Shown: positions 17,074 through 25,476 of the stretch, piece after piece
Numbering within the stretch: the first letter of the stretch is position 1
Layout of the letters: every line of letters starts with the position of its first letter
NCBI GenBank assembly: GCA_033765305.1
Contig: JANRID010000071.1
Span: forward strand, 1-50,158
DNA from: RDXT01 sp033765305
GTDB lineage: Bacteria > Bacteroidota > Bacteroidia > J057
DNA: 50,158 nucleotides
Reading direction: 5' to 3'
The notes under the pieces: generated by a model
The model's database searches: none
Seen by the model: only the letters and a program-made list of their open reading frames with translations
Told to the model about the DNA's origin: nothing
Program-made: the position numbers and the translations under genes

Positions 17074-17341
17074 AGGAAATCGGGCTGAGGTGGATGCGGC
17101 ATGCGTCACGGGATGGTCTCCCAAGTTACCAACATTTTTTTCTCCGGGCATGAAAATTCGCGCATTCCGGGGCGGAAGCAGGGCCTCCGGCGGCATCAGC
17201 GGCCTGTGCAGCTCCGCTGCCGGAATACTGCCGGAATGGGAAATTACAGTCCGGGGATGCTTTTCTTGGAAGTTGTAGTAAAAATTTAAAAGAATTCGTT
17301 ATTTGTTCCCGTTATATCCCTGTCAACCCCATATTTGATCT
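17074..17341. other. Divergent promoter region between STAND and eCIS operons
   Basis: No gene is seen in these 268 bases. The right part (about 17270-17340) is AT-rich compared with its surroundings. Candidate eCIS elements are TTG at 17273-17275 with GTTATTTG at 17298-17305 (22-base gap), and CATATTTG at 17330-17337 only four bases before the PAAR start, the same octamer found in the leuD promoter. Neither is a perfect match, so the start of the eCIS transcript is uncertain. Confidence 0.5.
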
Positions 17342-17632
17342 ATGCCCCCCGCATCTAGGATAACAGATCCGCACGTATGCCCGATGGTCACGGGCGTCGT
17401 GCCGCATGTTGGAGGGCCCGTCACCGGGCCCGGCGCTGCGACTGTGCTCATCGGCGGCCTGCCTGCCGCAGTGGTCGGCGACATGTGCGTATGCACCGGC
17501 CCGCCCGATACGATTATCAAAGGGTCTGCGACCGTGCTCATCGGCGGAAAGCCTGCGGTGCGCATGGGCGACAGCACCGCGCACGGCGGTACGGTCATCA
17601 TGGGCCTGCCCACTGTGATGATCGGCGGCTGA
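17342..17632 (+). CDS. PAAR-domain spike-tip protein (Afp10/Pvc10-like)
   Basis: This 96-residue protein is almost entirely a PAAR domain: short beta repeats with GP/GG turns (VTGPGAATVLIGGLPAAVVGD, CTGPPDTIIKGSATVLIGGKPAVRMGD, HGGTVIMGLPTVMIGG), plus His and Cys residues for the zinc site (H11, C13, C49, C51, H81 are candidates). It caps the needle spike with a sharp conical tip and may carry cargo. In Afp/PVC clusters the PAAR gene follows the gp25 gene; here it leads the cluster, next to the DUF4157 gene. Confidence 0.93.
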   Translation: MPPASRITDPHVCPMVTGVVPHVGGPVTGPGAATVLIGGLPAAVVGDMCVCTGPPDTIIKGSATVLIGGKPAVRMGDSTAHGGTVIMGLPTVMIGG

Positions 17633-17682
17633 GGGCTCCGGAATGTGTTTCTTCTTCTGCTACTGCTTTCCAATCGACTCCC

Positions 17683-18267
17683 ATGCATACCAACGACCGC
17701 AACCGGGTACGTCCATCAGGGTTTCTGCCTGCGGCACGGAGCTTCTCCGGCGGGCAGGGCCGCTCCTTTGCCGCACCGCCGCTGCAGCTGATGGCCGGCG
17801 AGGAGGAAGAAATCCAAATGTCGGCAGCACCTGAGGAAGAGGAGATTCAGATGTCGGCAGCGCCGGAGGAGGAAGAGCTCCAGATGAAATCTGCCGTTGC
17901 CGGGCAGCTGATCCAGCAGCGCGCCGCATCGCCTGCGCAGCCTGGCGCGGTGCCGCCGCAGCTGCATGCGCAGGCTTCGGAAACCCTGGGCCAGGACCTG
18001 TCATCGGTGCGGATCCACCCCAATTCGCAGATGGCGCCCTCCGTGGGCGCGCTCGCCTTTACCCAGGGCGAGGACATCCACTTTGCGCCCGGCCAGTTCG
18101 ATCCTGCGTCCTCGCAGGGCCGCGAACTCATCGGCCATGAGCTGGCGCATGTCGTGCAGCAGCGGGAAGGCCGCGTGCAGCCTACCGGCGAAGTTGGCGG
18201 CCTGCCCCTCAACGACGATACCGGGCTGGAGCAGGAGGCCGACGCGATAGGCCGCAAGCTCCGCTGA
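17683..18267 (+). CDS. DUF4157 protein, putative eCIS cargo or leader with HELAH motif
   Basis: This is a 194-residue protein. Residues 40-70 hold three near-copies of an acidic 11-residue repeat (EEEEIQMSAAP). DUF4157 follows (about 92-170), with the metallopeptidase-like HELAH (152-156) and a downstream LEQEADAIG that could give a further zinc ligand. DUF4157 is the domain most often linked to eCIS clusters, where it forms the N-terminal leader of toxins loaded into the tube or acts as a protease. Here it stands alone with no fused toxin, so it may be a peptidase effector or a loading factor. It lies 50 bases after PAAR and before an AT-rich hairpin. Confidence 0.85.
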   Translation: MHTNDRNRVRPSGFLPAARSFSGGQGRSFAAPPLQLMAGEEEEIQMSAAPEEEEIQMSAAPEEEELQMKSAVAGQLIQQRAASPAQPGAVPPQLHAQASETLGQDLSSVRIHPNSQMAPSVGALAFTQGEDIHFAPGQFDPASSQGRELIGHELAHVVQQREGRVQPTGEVGGLPLNDDTGLEQEADAIGRKLR

Positions 18268-18297
18268 GACAGACAGAGAAACATGTCTTGATTTGTC

Positions 18298-18324
18298 TGA
18301 TTATTGACTGAATAATCAATTTTT
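18298..18324 (+). promoter_or_regulatory. AT-rich hairpin with T-run between cargo and envelope module
   Basis: TGATTATT (18298-18305), GACTG loop, AATAATCA (18311-18318) is a perfect 8-base stem followed by ATTTTTG, three bases before the next ATG. A second small repeat, AGACA/TGTCT, precedes it. It could be an attenuator, a regulator-binding dyad or a promoter region. It stands out by base composition from the surrounding GC-rich DNA. Confidence 0.5.
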
Positions 18325-18327
18325 GCG

Positions 18328-19767
18328 ATGGCATATAGACGCGCTTTGGATGTCGTCATTGTATTTTTCTTGCTCGCTGGATTTTTGCCTCAGGATCAGC
18401 CCCGGAGCAGCACCTCCGGAGGGCGGGATACGCTCCTGTCGCTGAGCAATTTCGGCCTGCGGGTGGAGCGCTCCTCGGAATTCCAGTTCAGCCTCCGCCA
18501 GGGCGACCGCCTGGCTATCGACTGCCCGGCCTGCGGCCCTGCCATCGAAAAAGACCAGCTTGCCATGAGCCTCGTCAGCCTCGACGGCGCCGTGTCCATC
18601 CCGGTCCGCCCCGAACAGCTGAGCTCCGAGATCCGCATCGACCTGCCGGGGATGTATCAGTTCCGCACTGCATTCAAAACCTCCCCGCTGCGCAAATTTT
18701 TCCAGATCGACCGCCTGGCGGTCAGCCGTGCCCCGGCTGCCCCCAACGATCCTGAGCTGGAAGATACCCTTGTGCGGGTCAGCCGCCTGTATGTAGGGGA
18801 GGAAAACGGCAAAAACCGCGCACATCCGAAATGGGGCTTCCAGCTGAATGCAGGCGATACCCTGCTCATCCGCGCGACGCCCGTCGACCAGGCCGTGCTG
18901 GCCGAGCTGAAAATCGGGCTCAAGTCTTCCAGCGCTTTCGAGGCCAGCATCCTGCGCCTCAAGCCGGACGGCAGCCTGGCCATTCCGGTCACGGTCTCCT
19001 CGCGCTTCGAGCTGCAGGTCTCCACCGACCCCAAGAAATTCTTCGACCTCGCCAAAGACTACTACGACCTGATGGTGCTGCGCCGCCCGAAGCGCACCGC
19101 TGGCCCTGCGCTCGATGCCGGGCTGGCCGGCAGCGGAGGCGCTGCGGCTGCCGAGGATCCCATGGCCGCCATGCTCAAGGCGATCGAGGAATCGCTGAAG
19201 GGGCAGGCAGCGCCTCCTGGTCTTGAGCTGGTGTACAATAAAGTATCGGTGGTGCGGGTGCCCGCAGCGCGGGAGATCACGTCGCCGCGCCGCATGGCCT
19301 TTCCCATTCAGTACAAGGAAGGCCAGATCCTCGTGTACTGGATGTGTGTGGGCCGGGCCGCCTTCAATGCCTATCTGGAAGAGGAGAAAAATATCGGCAA
19401 CGAGTCGCTGCTGGGGCGCTATGCCAAGTCCATCCTGCTGACGGGCACGGCCCCCGCCCGCCTGCTGCCCGACGAGCAGTCGCTCGCCGAGGCGGAGGAG
19501 GATGTGGAAGTCCTCCTGACCGGCGAGGCGGGGCGCCAGCTCTACCTCGAAGGCGGAGATCCCACCGGGCTGGGGACAGGCCTGCCGGTCCGGCGGGTGT
19601 TTTACCAGCCCATGATGCCGGTGCCGGCCGAGCCGCTCTACCTGTGCCTCTCCAACAACAATGAAGTATCCGCCGTGGAGGTCTTCATAATCTACCAGTA
19701 CTACAACGCGACCGGCCTCCCCGAGGCGGCCGCCGATTCCGCCACCCCTGCAACCTCCGGTATCTGA
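18328..19767 (+). CDS. eCIS-associated putative secreted protein of unknown family
   Basis: I do not recognise this 479-residue protein. It has an N-terminal hydrophobic segment (VVIVFFLLAGFLP, about residues 9-21) consistent with a signal peptide or anchor. The body looks like repeated beta-rich halves: FQFSLRQGDRLAIDCPAC near 52 and WGFQLNAGDTLLIRATP near 169 begin similar segments, suggesting two related domains. A third part begins near 305 and ends in a long beta stretch (RVFYQPMMPVPAEPLYLCLSNNNE). It is two bases upstream of the GH18-like lipoprotein gene, so the pair is almost certainly translated together. The likely location is periplasm or outer surface. Confidence 0.72.
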   Translation: MAYRRALDVVIVFFLLAGFLPQDQPRSSTSGGRDTLLSLSNFGLRVERSSEFQFSLRQGDRLAIDCPACGPAIEKDQLAMSLVSLDGAVSIPVRPEQLSSEIRIDLPGMYQFRTAFKTSPLRKFFQIDRLAVSRAPAAPNDPELEDTLVRVSRLYVGEENGKNRAHPKWGFQLNAGDTLLIRATPVDQAVLAELKIGLKSSSAFEASILRLKPDGSLAIPVTVSSRFELQVSTDPKKFFDLAKDYYDLMVLRRPKRTAGPALDAGLAGSGGAAAAEDPMAAMLKAIEESLKGQAAPPGLELVYNKVSVVRVPAAREITSPRRMAFPIQYKEGQILVYWMCVGRAAFNAYLEEEKNIGNESLLGRYAKSILLTGTAPARLLPDEQSLAEAEEDVEVLLTGEAGRQLYLEGGDPTGLGTGLPVRRVFYQPMMPVPAEPLYLCLSNNNEVSAVEVFIIYQYYNATGLPEAAADSATPATSGI

Positions 19768-19769
19768 GC

Positions 19770-21278
19770 ATGCGCTGGCTGCATTCCATATCAACCTCCC
19801 GGACGGCACGCTGGATGGCCGCATGCCTGCTGATGCTGCCGGCACTGGCCGGCTGCGGCAGCGACCCGGTGAGCAAGGCCGCAGGCAAGGGTGCCTCGCG
19901 CGGGGTGAACAAGCTCATCAACCTGGGCAAGAAGAAAATCCGCCAGTCGGTGCGGGAGCTGGGCAAGAATCCCGATACGGCGCTCGTCAACCTGCAGCTG
20001 CTGCACCGGTACCAGGTATTCGGCTACGAGCCCTCCTGGAATGCCTACAAAGGCGGCTGGGAGCGGCATTACTACAACCTGCTTTCGCACCTCGTCATCG
20101 GCGAATACGACATCAACCCGGAGACGGGCGATGCGCGGGTGGATACCGCCTCGCGGGTACCCCTCAACACCACCCTGCTGGACAGCGCCCGCCTCGCCAA
20201 TCCGGGGATCAGGGTGCTGCTGCTGGCCTCCTATACCGGCGACTACGGCGCGCCGGCAGAACGGGAAAGCAATTACGACTACCTGCTTACCGATGCCCAG
20301 GTGCAGCGCAGGCTCTCCGACAGCCTGGGGGCGCTGCTGGCGCATCCGCTGTTTCAGGGCGACGGCATCGTGCTGGAGCTGGGCAGGCTGCCGGCAGGCA
20401 GCGGGCCTAAGGTGGTCAAATTCATCGACGGCCTGCGCCGCTGGAAGCTGAAAGATTACGACATCTACCTGAAGCTGCCGCCGCAGGGCCGGGAGGTATA
20501 CGATGCCCAGACGGTCAAGGCGCTTTCGGACGGTCCGCATGTGGCGGGTTTCATCCTGCAGGGCTACGGGTTTGCGCAGACCGACAGCCTGCTGCCGATG
20601 GCGCCCGTGCAGGGCCGGACGGGGCAGGACATCGCCTCCGCCCTCGCGTATTATGAAGGTGCAGGGCTCGACCTGAGCCGCGCGGTGGTGGAAACGCCCT
20701 GGTTTGCCGATGTGCGGCAGCAGCAGGGAAGCGCGTATATTCCGCATCCGGTGCGTCCCCAGATCCCGCTCGACGAGGTCAAGGCACGCAAGCCCTCGTA
20801 TTTTCCGGGCGAGGAAGGCGTGTCGTACGTCACGCGCGACGGCTATGCCTACGTCTATGACGACGGGGCGACCCTGCGACGCAAGTACGCCTGGCTCAGG
20901 CAGGCCGGCGCCGGCGGCGCCTCGATCTACGGGCTGGGCTACAATACAATTGACGAAGGCCCCTGGCGGGCCGTGTCGGGTGCCTTTGCCTCCGCGCCGC
21001 CCAGGCTGATCTACCCCTCGCTAGGCTTTCTGCTGCTCTTCATTGCCGGGGGCATCATCGGATCCGTAATCCGGTTCTGGCAGGTGCGCAACGTCATCGC
21101 CAAACGGCGCGCGCATCAGTGGTACTACGGCCTGGCGCTGATGGCGGTGGTAATCGTATTTGCCATCTGCATCACCCCGCCGGCTCCGCCGCAGGCTGCC
21201 GGCGGCGCCTCGTTCATTCTGGTGCTCTTTCCGTTCCTGCGGCGTTTTACCGGCATGATCAAACGTTGGACTGGATAA
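19770..21278 (+). CDS. eCIS-associated lipoprotein: degenerate GH18-like domain plus membrane helices
   Basis: This 502-residue protein has a lipoprotein signal (lipobox LAGC, Cys29). Residues about 83-400 resemble a glycoside hydrolase 18 barrel: VFGYEPSW near the start, DGIVLELG (198-205) at the place of the DGxDxDxE catalytic strand, and IYGLGYN near the end. The catalytic Glu position reads Gly in this alignment, so chitinase-type activity is unlikely; it may bind glycan or peptidoglycan. Hydrophobic segments at about 416-434, 453-469 and 479-491 would anchor the C-terminus in a membrane. Having both a lipid anchor and membrane helices is odd. It sits in the three-gene envelope module of the eCIS cluster. 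Confidence 0.78.
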   Translation: MRWLHSISTSRTARWMAACLLMLPALAGCGSDPVSKAAGKGASRGVNKLINLGKKKIRQSVRELGKNPDTALVNLQLLHRYQVFGYEPSWNAYKGGWERHYYNLLSHLVIGEYDINPETGDARVDTASRVPLNTTLLDSARLANPGIRVLLLASYTGDYGAPAERESNYDYLLTDAQVQRRLSDSLGALLAHPLFQGDGIVLELGRLPAGSGPKVVKFIDGLRRWKLKDYDIYLKLPPQGREVYDAQTVKALSDGPHVAGFILQGYGFAQTDSLLPMAPVQGRTGQDIASALAYYEGAGLDLSRAVVETPWFADVRQQQGSAYIPHPVRPQIPLDEVKARKPSYFPGEEGVSYVTRDGYAYVYDDGATLRRKYAWLRQAGAGGASIYGLGYNTIDEGPWRAVSGAFASAPPRLIYPSLGFLLLFIAGGIIGSVIRFWQVRNVIAKRRAHQWYYGLALMAVVIVFAICITPPAPPQAAGGASFILVLFPFLRRFTGMIKRWTG

Positions 21279-21281
21279 GCT

Positions 21282-21524
21282 ATGCTCAAGAAACTCAAAG
21301 CCTTGTGGCCTGCGATCCTCGACGGGCTGAAGCTGCTGCCCCGTGCGGCACTCATTGCCCTGGCCATGCTGCCGGTGTACTGGCTGCTGGTGCGGATGTA
21401 CAACCCCGAGTCCGATTTCCGCTTCAGCGTGTACCTCACCGGCTGGATTCTCGGCATCCTGGGATTCTACCTCTCGCGGGGAATCGCAGGCGGCATCAGA
21501 AGCTGGCTTGAAAAATATGGTTAA
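21282..21524 (+). CDS. Small eCIS-associated membrane protein
   Basis: This 80-residue protein has two membrane helices (about 18-37 and 48-64), separated by a short polar loop and flanked by basic residues. No family is recognised. It begins three bases after the GH18-like lipoprotein gene and 21 bases before the cap gene. Its position suggests it is a partner of the lipoprotein, perhaps forming a membrane platform or release channel for the injection particle. That role is inference. Confidence 0.72.
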   Translation: MLKKLKALWPAILDGLKLLPRAALIALAMLPVYWLLVRMYNPESDFRFSVYLTGWILGILGFYLSRGIAGGIRSWLEKYG

Positions 21525-21545
21525 CCCGTTCCTGCTCCGCTGCTT

Positions 21546-22169
21546 ATGATACACGAAGTACTGCCCGTCATCATCGACGAACTGAACGACTTCTTCCAGG
21601 CCCGGTTCGACATCGCCGAAGACAAGGTGGTGCTGGCGAATATTGTCAACCAGGACGGGTCGGTGGCGGTGGAAGGGGAGAACCGGATCGTCGTGTCGCT
21701 GATCAACGTGGAGCGCGACGGCTCCAATCAGCTGGCCGGCGGCATGAGCGGCAGCCCGCCGGTGCATATCAACCTGTACCTGATGTTTTCGGCCTACTTC
21801 GAGAACCACAACTACGTGGAGGCCCTCAAGTTCCTCTCCGGCGTCATCGGGTTTTTTCAGGGCAAAAGCATGTTCAATCACCAGAATACCTCCATGTTCC
21901 CCCGCGATGCGAATCAGGTGCGGATGGAAATCGTGAACATCGACTTCCGGGAACTGAGCAACCTCTGGGCCTGCCTGGGGGCGAAATACATGCCCTCGGT
22001 CATTTACCGGCTGCGGACGCTCAACATGGACGAAGAAAACATCAACGACGATGCGCCGCGCATCGCCCGCCCGCTGGGCTCGCTGCCGCGCATCCCGAAT
22101 CTCGGCAGCCTCGGCGCCGCAACCCCCGGCATCCTCGCAGCCGGCGACCGTGATAACGACAACGAATAA
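21546..22169 (+). CDS. DUF4255 tail-terminator/cap protein (Afp16/Pvc16-like)
   Basis: This 207-residue protein matches the DUF4255 family of eCIS cap proteins, which stop tube and sheath growth at the distal end and hold the sheath extended. Recognisable features are the N-terminal IDELNDFFQARF, ENRIVVSLINVERD, then PPVHINLYLMFSAYF and YVEALKFLSGVIGFFQG, and MEIVNIDFRELSNLWACLGAKYMPSVIYRLR. The C-terminal 40 residues are a Pro/Gly/Ala linker with an acidic end. The gene leads the structural block here, whereas in Afp it comes last. Confidence 0.92.
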   Translation: MIHEVLPVIIDELNDFFQARFDIAEDKVVLANIVNQDGSVAVEGENRIVVSLINVERDGSNQLAGGMSGSPPVHINLYLMFSAYFENHNYVEALKFLSGVIGFFQGKSMFNHQNTSMFPRDANQVRMEIVNIDFRELSNLWACLGAKYMPSVIYRLRTLNMDEENINDDAPRIARPLGSLPRIPNLGSLGAATPGILAAGDRDNDNE

Positions 22170-22174
22170 GCCCT

Positions 22175-23230
22175 ATGATCCGCTTCGACCTCGATACCCG
22201 GCAATTGCTCCAGCTTACGCAGGTAAGCATCCGGCATGCCTATTATGCGGACGGGCTGTGCCGGGACTTCGAATGCGTGCCGCATGCGGACACGGAGACC
22301 GCGATCCGGAATTACAGTCTGGTATTCAAGCCGGTGGAATCGGGGTTCATGCTGTTCTACAACAAATCGCGGACCTCGGCGCTCTTCCGGGTGCCGGCCT
22401 TCCGCCCGGAACGGCTCACCTTCTGCCTCTTCAACCGCAATCCCCGGCTGCTCAATTTCACCGAAACGCCTTTTCCGGGCCAGGACGAGGTATTCTGGAT
22501 CCACAACCTCAAGCCGGCAGGCGATGCCAGGGACCCCGGCCTGCTCAACGGCAGCTGGCGGCAGGGCGGCCATTCCAAGCGGATGCGCATCCGCGGCCCC
22601 TTTGCGCTGGAGGTGCCTGCCGGCGCGAAGCTCAGCCTGCAGGACGGCCTGGGCCAGGCCCGGCCCTTGGTGCAGCATCCGGGCGATCCGCCCCGGATCG
22701 ATCTCGGAGACCTGCCTGCAGGGCCCTATACCCTGCTGACAGACGGCAAGAAGCCCCTCCGTTACGATCTGTACTGGGACCCTTCGCCCGCCCCGACCCC
22801 CTGGGCCTATGTGGACCTCTATGTCGATGCCCCCGAGGGCCGCTGGAAGCTGGCCGGCGATGCCGATGTGCAGCCGAATGACTACTGGATCTACCTCGAC
22901 GCCCGGAAAACCTTCTGGCGTTACCACTTCATCTCCAATACCCCTTCGACCTACACTGCCCATGAAATTCTGCACCCCGACGTAAAAGGCGTGGAGTTTT
23001 CCAAGCCCGAAACGATCCGCCTCCAGAATGGACATGAAGCCGTCCGTCTGACTGCCCGGAACCCCTTGCCGCTGCGGGAAATCCCCGACTTCCGGCTGGA
23101 GCTCAAGGCAAAGAAGAACGGCAAAGGACCCCGGACGGTGATGCATCTGCCAGTGCCGGCGCCCGATCTGATCACGCCAGACAGCGCCCAGCCCGACCGC
23201 ATGTACTCCGACCTCTACCTCAACTTGTAA
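22175..23230 (+). CDS. eCIS-associated beta-rich protein, possible cap adaptor
   Basis: This 351-residue protein has no family I can name with certainty. It is beta-rich with two parts: residues 1-200 (IRNYSLVFKPVESGFMLFYN, RVPAFRPERLTFCLF, ending in a small carbohydrate-binding-like sandwich, PYTLLTDGKKPLRYDLYW) and 205-351 (WAYVDLYVDAPEG, KTFWRYHFISN, then an alternating strand region). It lies between the cap gene (5 bases) and the sheath gene (66 bases). AlgoCIS-type systems contain a cap adaptor between cap and tube, and this position suits it, but the assignment is inferred from synteny. Confidence 0.65.
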   Translation: MIRFDLDTRQLLQLTQVSIRHAYYADGLCRDFECVPHADTETAIRNYSLVFKPVESGFMLFYNKSRTSALFRVPAFRPERLTFCLFNRNPRLLNFTETPFPGQDEVFWIHNLKPAGDARDPGLLNGSWRQGGHSKRMRIRGPFALEVPAGAKLSLQDGLGQARPLVQHPGDPPRIDLGDLPAGPYTLLTDGKKPLRYDLYWDPSPAPTPWAYVDLYVDAPEGRWKLAGDADVQPNDYWIYLDARKTFWRYHFISNTPSTYTAHEILHPDVKGVEFSKPETIRLQNGHEAVRLTARNPLPLREIPDFRLELKAKKNGKGPRTVMHLPVPAPDLITPDSAQPDRMYSDLYLNL

Positions 23231-23296
23231 CCTATCACCCCTTCAGCCGGACGGCTGCAGGGCCATCACCTCGTAATCACTCCAAATTCAGTACGT

Positions 23297-24889
23297 ATGG
23301 CCACCAGATTAGCGACGCCTGGCGTTTACCTGGTCGAACAGAACGCCTTCACGAGTTCCGTCGTGGCGGTGCCGACCGCCGTGCCCGCCTTTATCGGGTA
23401 CACGGAAAAGGCCGCCCGCGGCAAAACCTCCCTCCACAACAAGCCCACCCGCATTACCTCGCTGGCCGAGTATGTGGACCTGTTTGGCGGAGCGCCGAAG
23501 ACCACCTTCAAGGTCAAGGCGAAAGGCGATTCCGATTTCGAGCTTTCGGTAGATGCGCCTACCCAGTACATGCTCTTCAGCAGCATCCGGCTTTTCTTCG
23601 CCAATGGCGGCGGCGCCTGCTACGTGGTGAGCGTCGGCGACTACTCCAAAGGCGTGAGCGCTTCCGACCTCAATGACCCCAAGACCGGCAAGGGCCTTCC
23701 CACCCTCCTCAAGGAGCAGGAGCCTACGATGGTCGTCGTGCCCGATGCCGTGCTGCTCGAAGCAGCCGACTGCTACAGCCTCTATCAGGCGATGCTGCTC
23801 CACTGCGGCCAGGACACCAAGAGCCGTGTGGCGGTGCTGGATGTGCATGGCGGCCACCGCGAGCGCACCCTGGATGAAAAGGACGTGGTCAACATGTTCC
23901 GCGAAGGCGTGGGCAACAACTTCCTCGCCTACGGCGCGGCCTACTATCCCTGGGTGAACACCACCATCGTAGGCGCCAATGAAGTGGACTACCACAACAT
24001 CAGCAACCTCGACGGGCTGGTACAGATCCTGACCCGCGAAGCGGAGCGCACCTTCCTCGGCGGCCCCTCGATGCGCACGGCAGAGGAAAAAGCCCCCAAG
24101 ACGCCCCCGAAGGCACCGCCGGCCGGCGACGGCGGCGAGAAAAAGCCCCAGGCGCCCGCAGATCCCCAAAGCCAGAAGAAGTACGAGGCAGCTGTGGCCG
24201 AGATCAGCAAGCTGACCGACTCCGGCGCCGACGCCGTATCCGTAGGCCAGACCCTCTCCGCCATCAGCAATACCTACCGCGACGTGCTCAAGGCGGTGCG
24301 CGAGCAGCTCAACCTGCTGCCGCCCGCTGCCGCCATGGCCGGGGTGTACTCCCTCGTGGACAACATGACCGGCGTGCAGAAGGCTCCCGCCAACGTGAGC
24401 CTCAATGCCGTCATCTCGCCCGCCGTCAGCCTGACCAGCGAGCAGCAGGAAGACCTCAACCTGCCCCTCAGCGGCAAGGCCGTCAACGCCATCCGCAGCT
24501 TCGTAGGCAAAGGCATCCTCGTCTGGGGCGCCCGTACCCTCGACGGCAACAGCCAGGACTGGCGCTATGTATCCGTGCGCCGCGCGGTGATCATGCTGGA
24601 GCAGTCGATCAAAAACTCCGTGGAATCCTACGTGTTTGAGGCCAACAACGCCCAGACCTGGCTGCGGGTGCGCACCTCGATCGAAAACTTCCTGACCGAC
24701 ATGTGGAAAGGCGGCGTGCTCGCCGGCAGCTCCACGGTCGAAGCCTTCGACGTGCAGGTGGGCCTCGGCGTCACCATGACCCCCGTGGACATCCTCGACG
24801 GCGTCATGCGCATCACCGTCAAGGTGGCCATCACCCGCCCGGCAGAGTTCATCGTGATCACCTTCCAGCAGAAAATGCAGGAATCCTGA
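23297..24889 (+). CDS. Contractile sheath protein (Afp2-4-like)
   Basis: This 530-residue sheath subunit has N-terminal ATPGVYLVE, the phage-sheath hallmark strand that links subunits, and AVPAFIGYTEKAARGK. The conserved C-terminal domain has GKGILVWGARTL, WRYVSVRRAVIMLEQSI and the C-terminal arm VAITRPAEFIVITFQQ. An insertion at about 258-295 is Pro/Lys-rich (KAPKTPPKAPPAGDGGEKKP) and probably surface-exposed. Contraction of the helical sheath drives the tube into the target. Afp has three sheath paralogues; only this one is in the window. It is probably translated at high level, as its codons are strongly biased to C/G endings. Confidence 0.96.
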   Translation: MATRLATPGVYLVEQNAFTSSVVAVPTAVPAFIGYTEKAARGKTSLHNKPTRITSLAEYVDLFGGAPKTTFKVKAKGDSDFELSVDAPTQYMLFSSIRLFFANGGGACYVVSVGDYSKGVSASDLNDPKTGKGLPTLLKEQEPTMVVVPDAVLLEAADCYSLYQAMLLHCGQDTKSRVAVLDVHGGHRERTLDEKDVVNMFREGVGNNFLAYGAAYYPWVNTTIVGANEVDYHNISNLDGLVQILTREAERTFLGGPSMRTAEEKAPKTPPKAPPAGDGGEKKPQAPADPQSQKKYEAAVAEISKLTDSGADAVSVGQTLSAISNTYRDVLKAVREQLNLLPPAAAMAGVYSLVDNMTGVQKAPANVSLNAVISPAVSLTSEQQEDLNLPLSGKAVNAIRSFVGKGILVWGARTLDGNSQDWRYVSVRRAVIMLEQSIKNSVESYVFEANNAQTWLRVRTSIENFLTDMWKGGVLAGSSTVEAFDVQVGLGVTMTPVDILDGVMRITVKVAITRPAEFIVITFQQKMQES

Positions 24890-24938
24890 TTTCAGCCTGT
24901 TTCCTTCAACCAGTTTCCCTGATTAACCAACAATCCCT

Positions 24939-25397
24939 ATGGCAGATTTTCAAGATCAATGGCCGATAGCGAGTTTCCATTTCCGGGTTGAAATCGGAGG
25001 CACTCAAATGAGCTTTCAGGAAGTGTCCGGCCTGGACCAGGAGGCTCAGATCATCGAATACCGCCACGGCGACAGCGAGCTCTTCTCCACGATCAAGCGC
25101 CCGGGCCTGGTGAAAACGAGCAATCTGGTGCTCAAGAAAGGCGTATTCGCCAGCGACGACCGCCTGATCGAGATCTTCAACAAGATCTACGAGAAGGAAT
25201 ACTACGGCGAAGAAGGCGACCGCCTGGACATCAGCGTGCAGCTGCTCGACGAAACGGGCGATGTAGTCATGGCCTGGAACATCCACCGCGCTGTGCCCGT
25301 CAAGCTGAGCGGCCCCACGATGAAATCCGACGGCAACGAGGTGGCGATCGAAACCATCGAATTTGCCTTCGAATCCATCACCGCCGAAGCGGGCTGA
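24939..25397 (+). CDS. Inner tube protein 1 (Afp1/gp19-like)
   Basis: This 152-residue T4 gp19-like tail tube protein forms hexameric rings inside the sheath. Family features include the N-terminal WPIASFHFRVEI, SFQEVSGLDQEAQIIEYRHGD, the KRPGLVKTSNLVLKKGVF hairpin, and the C-terminal KSDGNEVAIETIEFAFESI. It has a paralogue directly downstream. Following the pattern in Afp and PVC, this first copy should be the abundant tube subunit. A strong RNA hairpin follows it, which could hold back expression of the downstream genes. Confidence 0.95.
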   Translation: MADFQDQWPIASFHFRVEIGGTQMSFQEVSGLDQEAQIIEYRHGDSELFSTIKRPGLVKTSNLVLKKGVFASDDRLIEIFNKIYEKEYYGEEGDRLDISVQLLDETGDVVMAWNIHRAVPVKLSGPTMKSDGNEVAIETIEFAFESITAEAG

Positions 25398-25407
25398 TCC
25401 CCATAGC

Positions 25408-25444
25408 CGGCAGGCGTCCGGACCGGAGTGCCGGGCGTCTGCCG
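25408..25444 (+). promoter_or_regulatory. 14-base-pair RNA hairpin between the two tube genes
   Basis: CGGCAGGCGTCCGG (25408-25421) pairs with CCGGGCGTCTGCCG (25431-25444) with two G-U pairs and a nine-base loop. There is no T-run right after it. A stem like this can stabilise the upstream sheath and tube mRNA or partly stop transcription, giving more tube than baseplate. Confidence 0.6.
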
Positions 25445-25476
25445 CTGCTTATTCAGGACTGACTTAGCAACTGCCT

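Noticed and set aside
17377..17682. Upstream extension of the DUF4157 gene overlapping PAAR
   Set aside because: The extra codons run out of frame through the PAAR gene and give Arg/His-rich sequence unlike any DUF4157 N-terminus. The ATG at 17683 is a better start.
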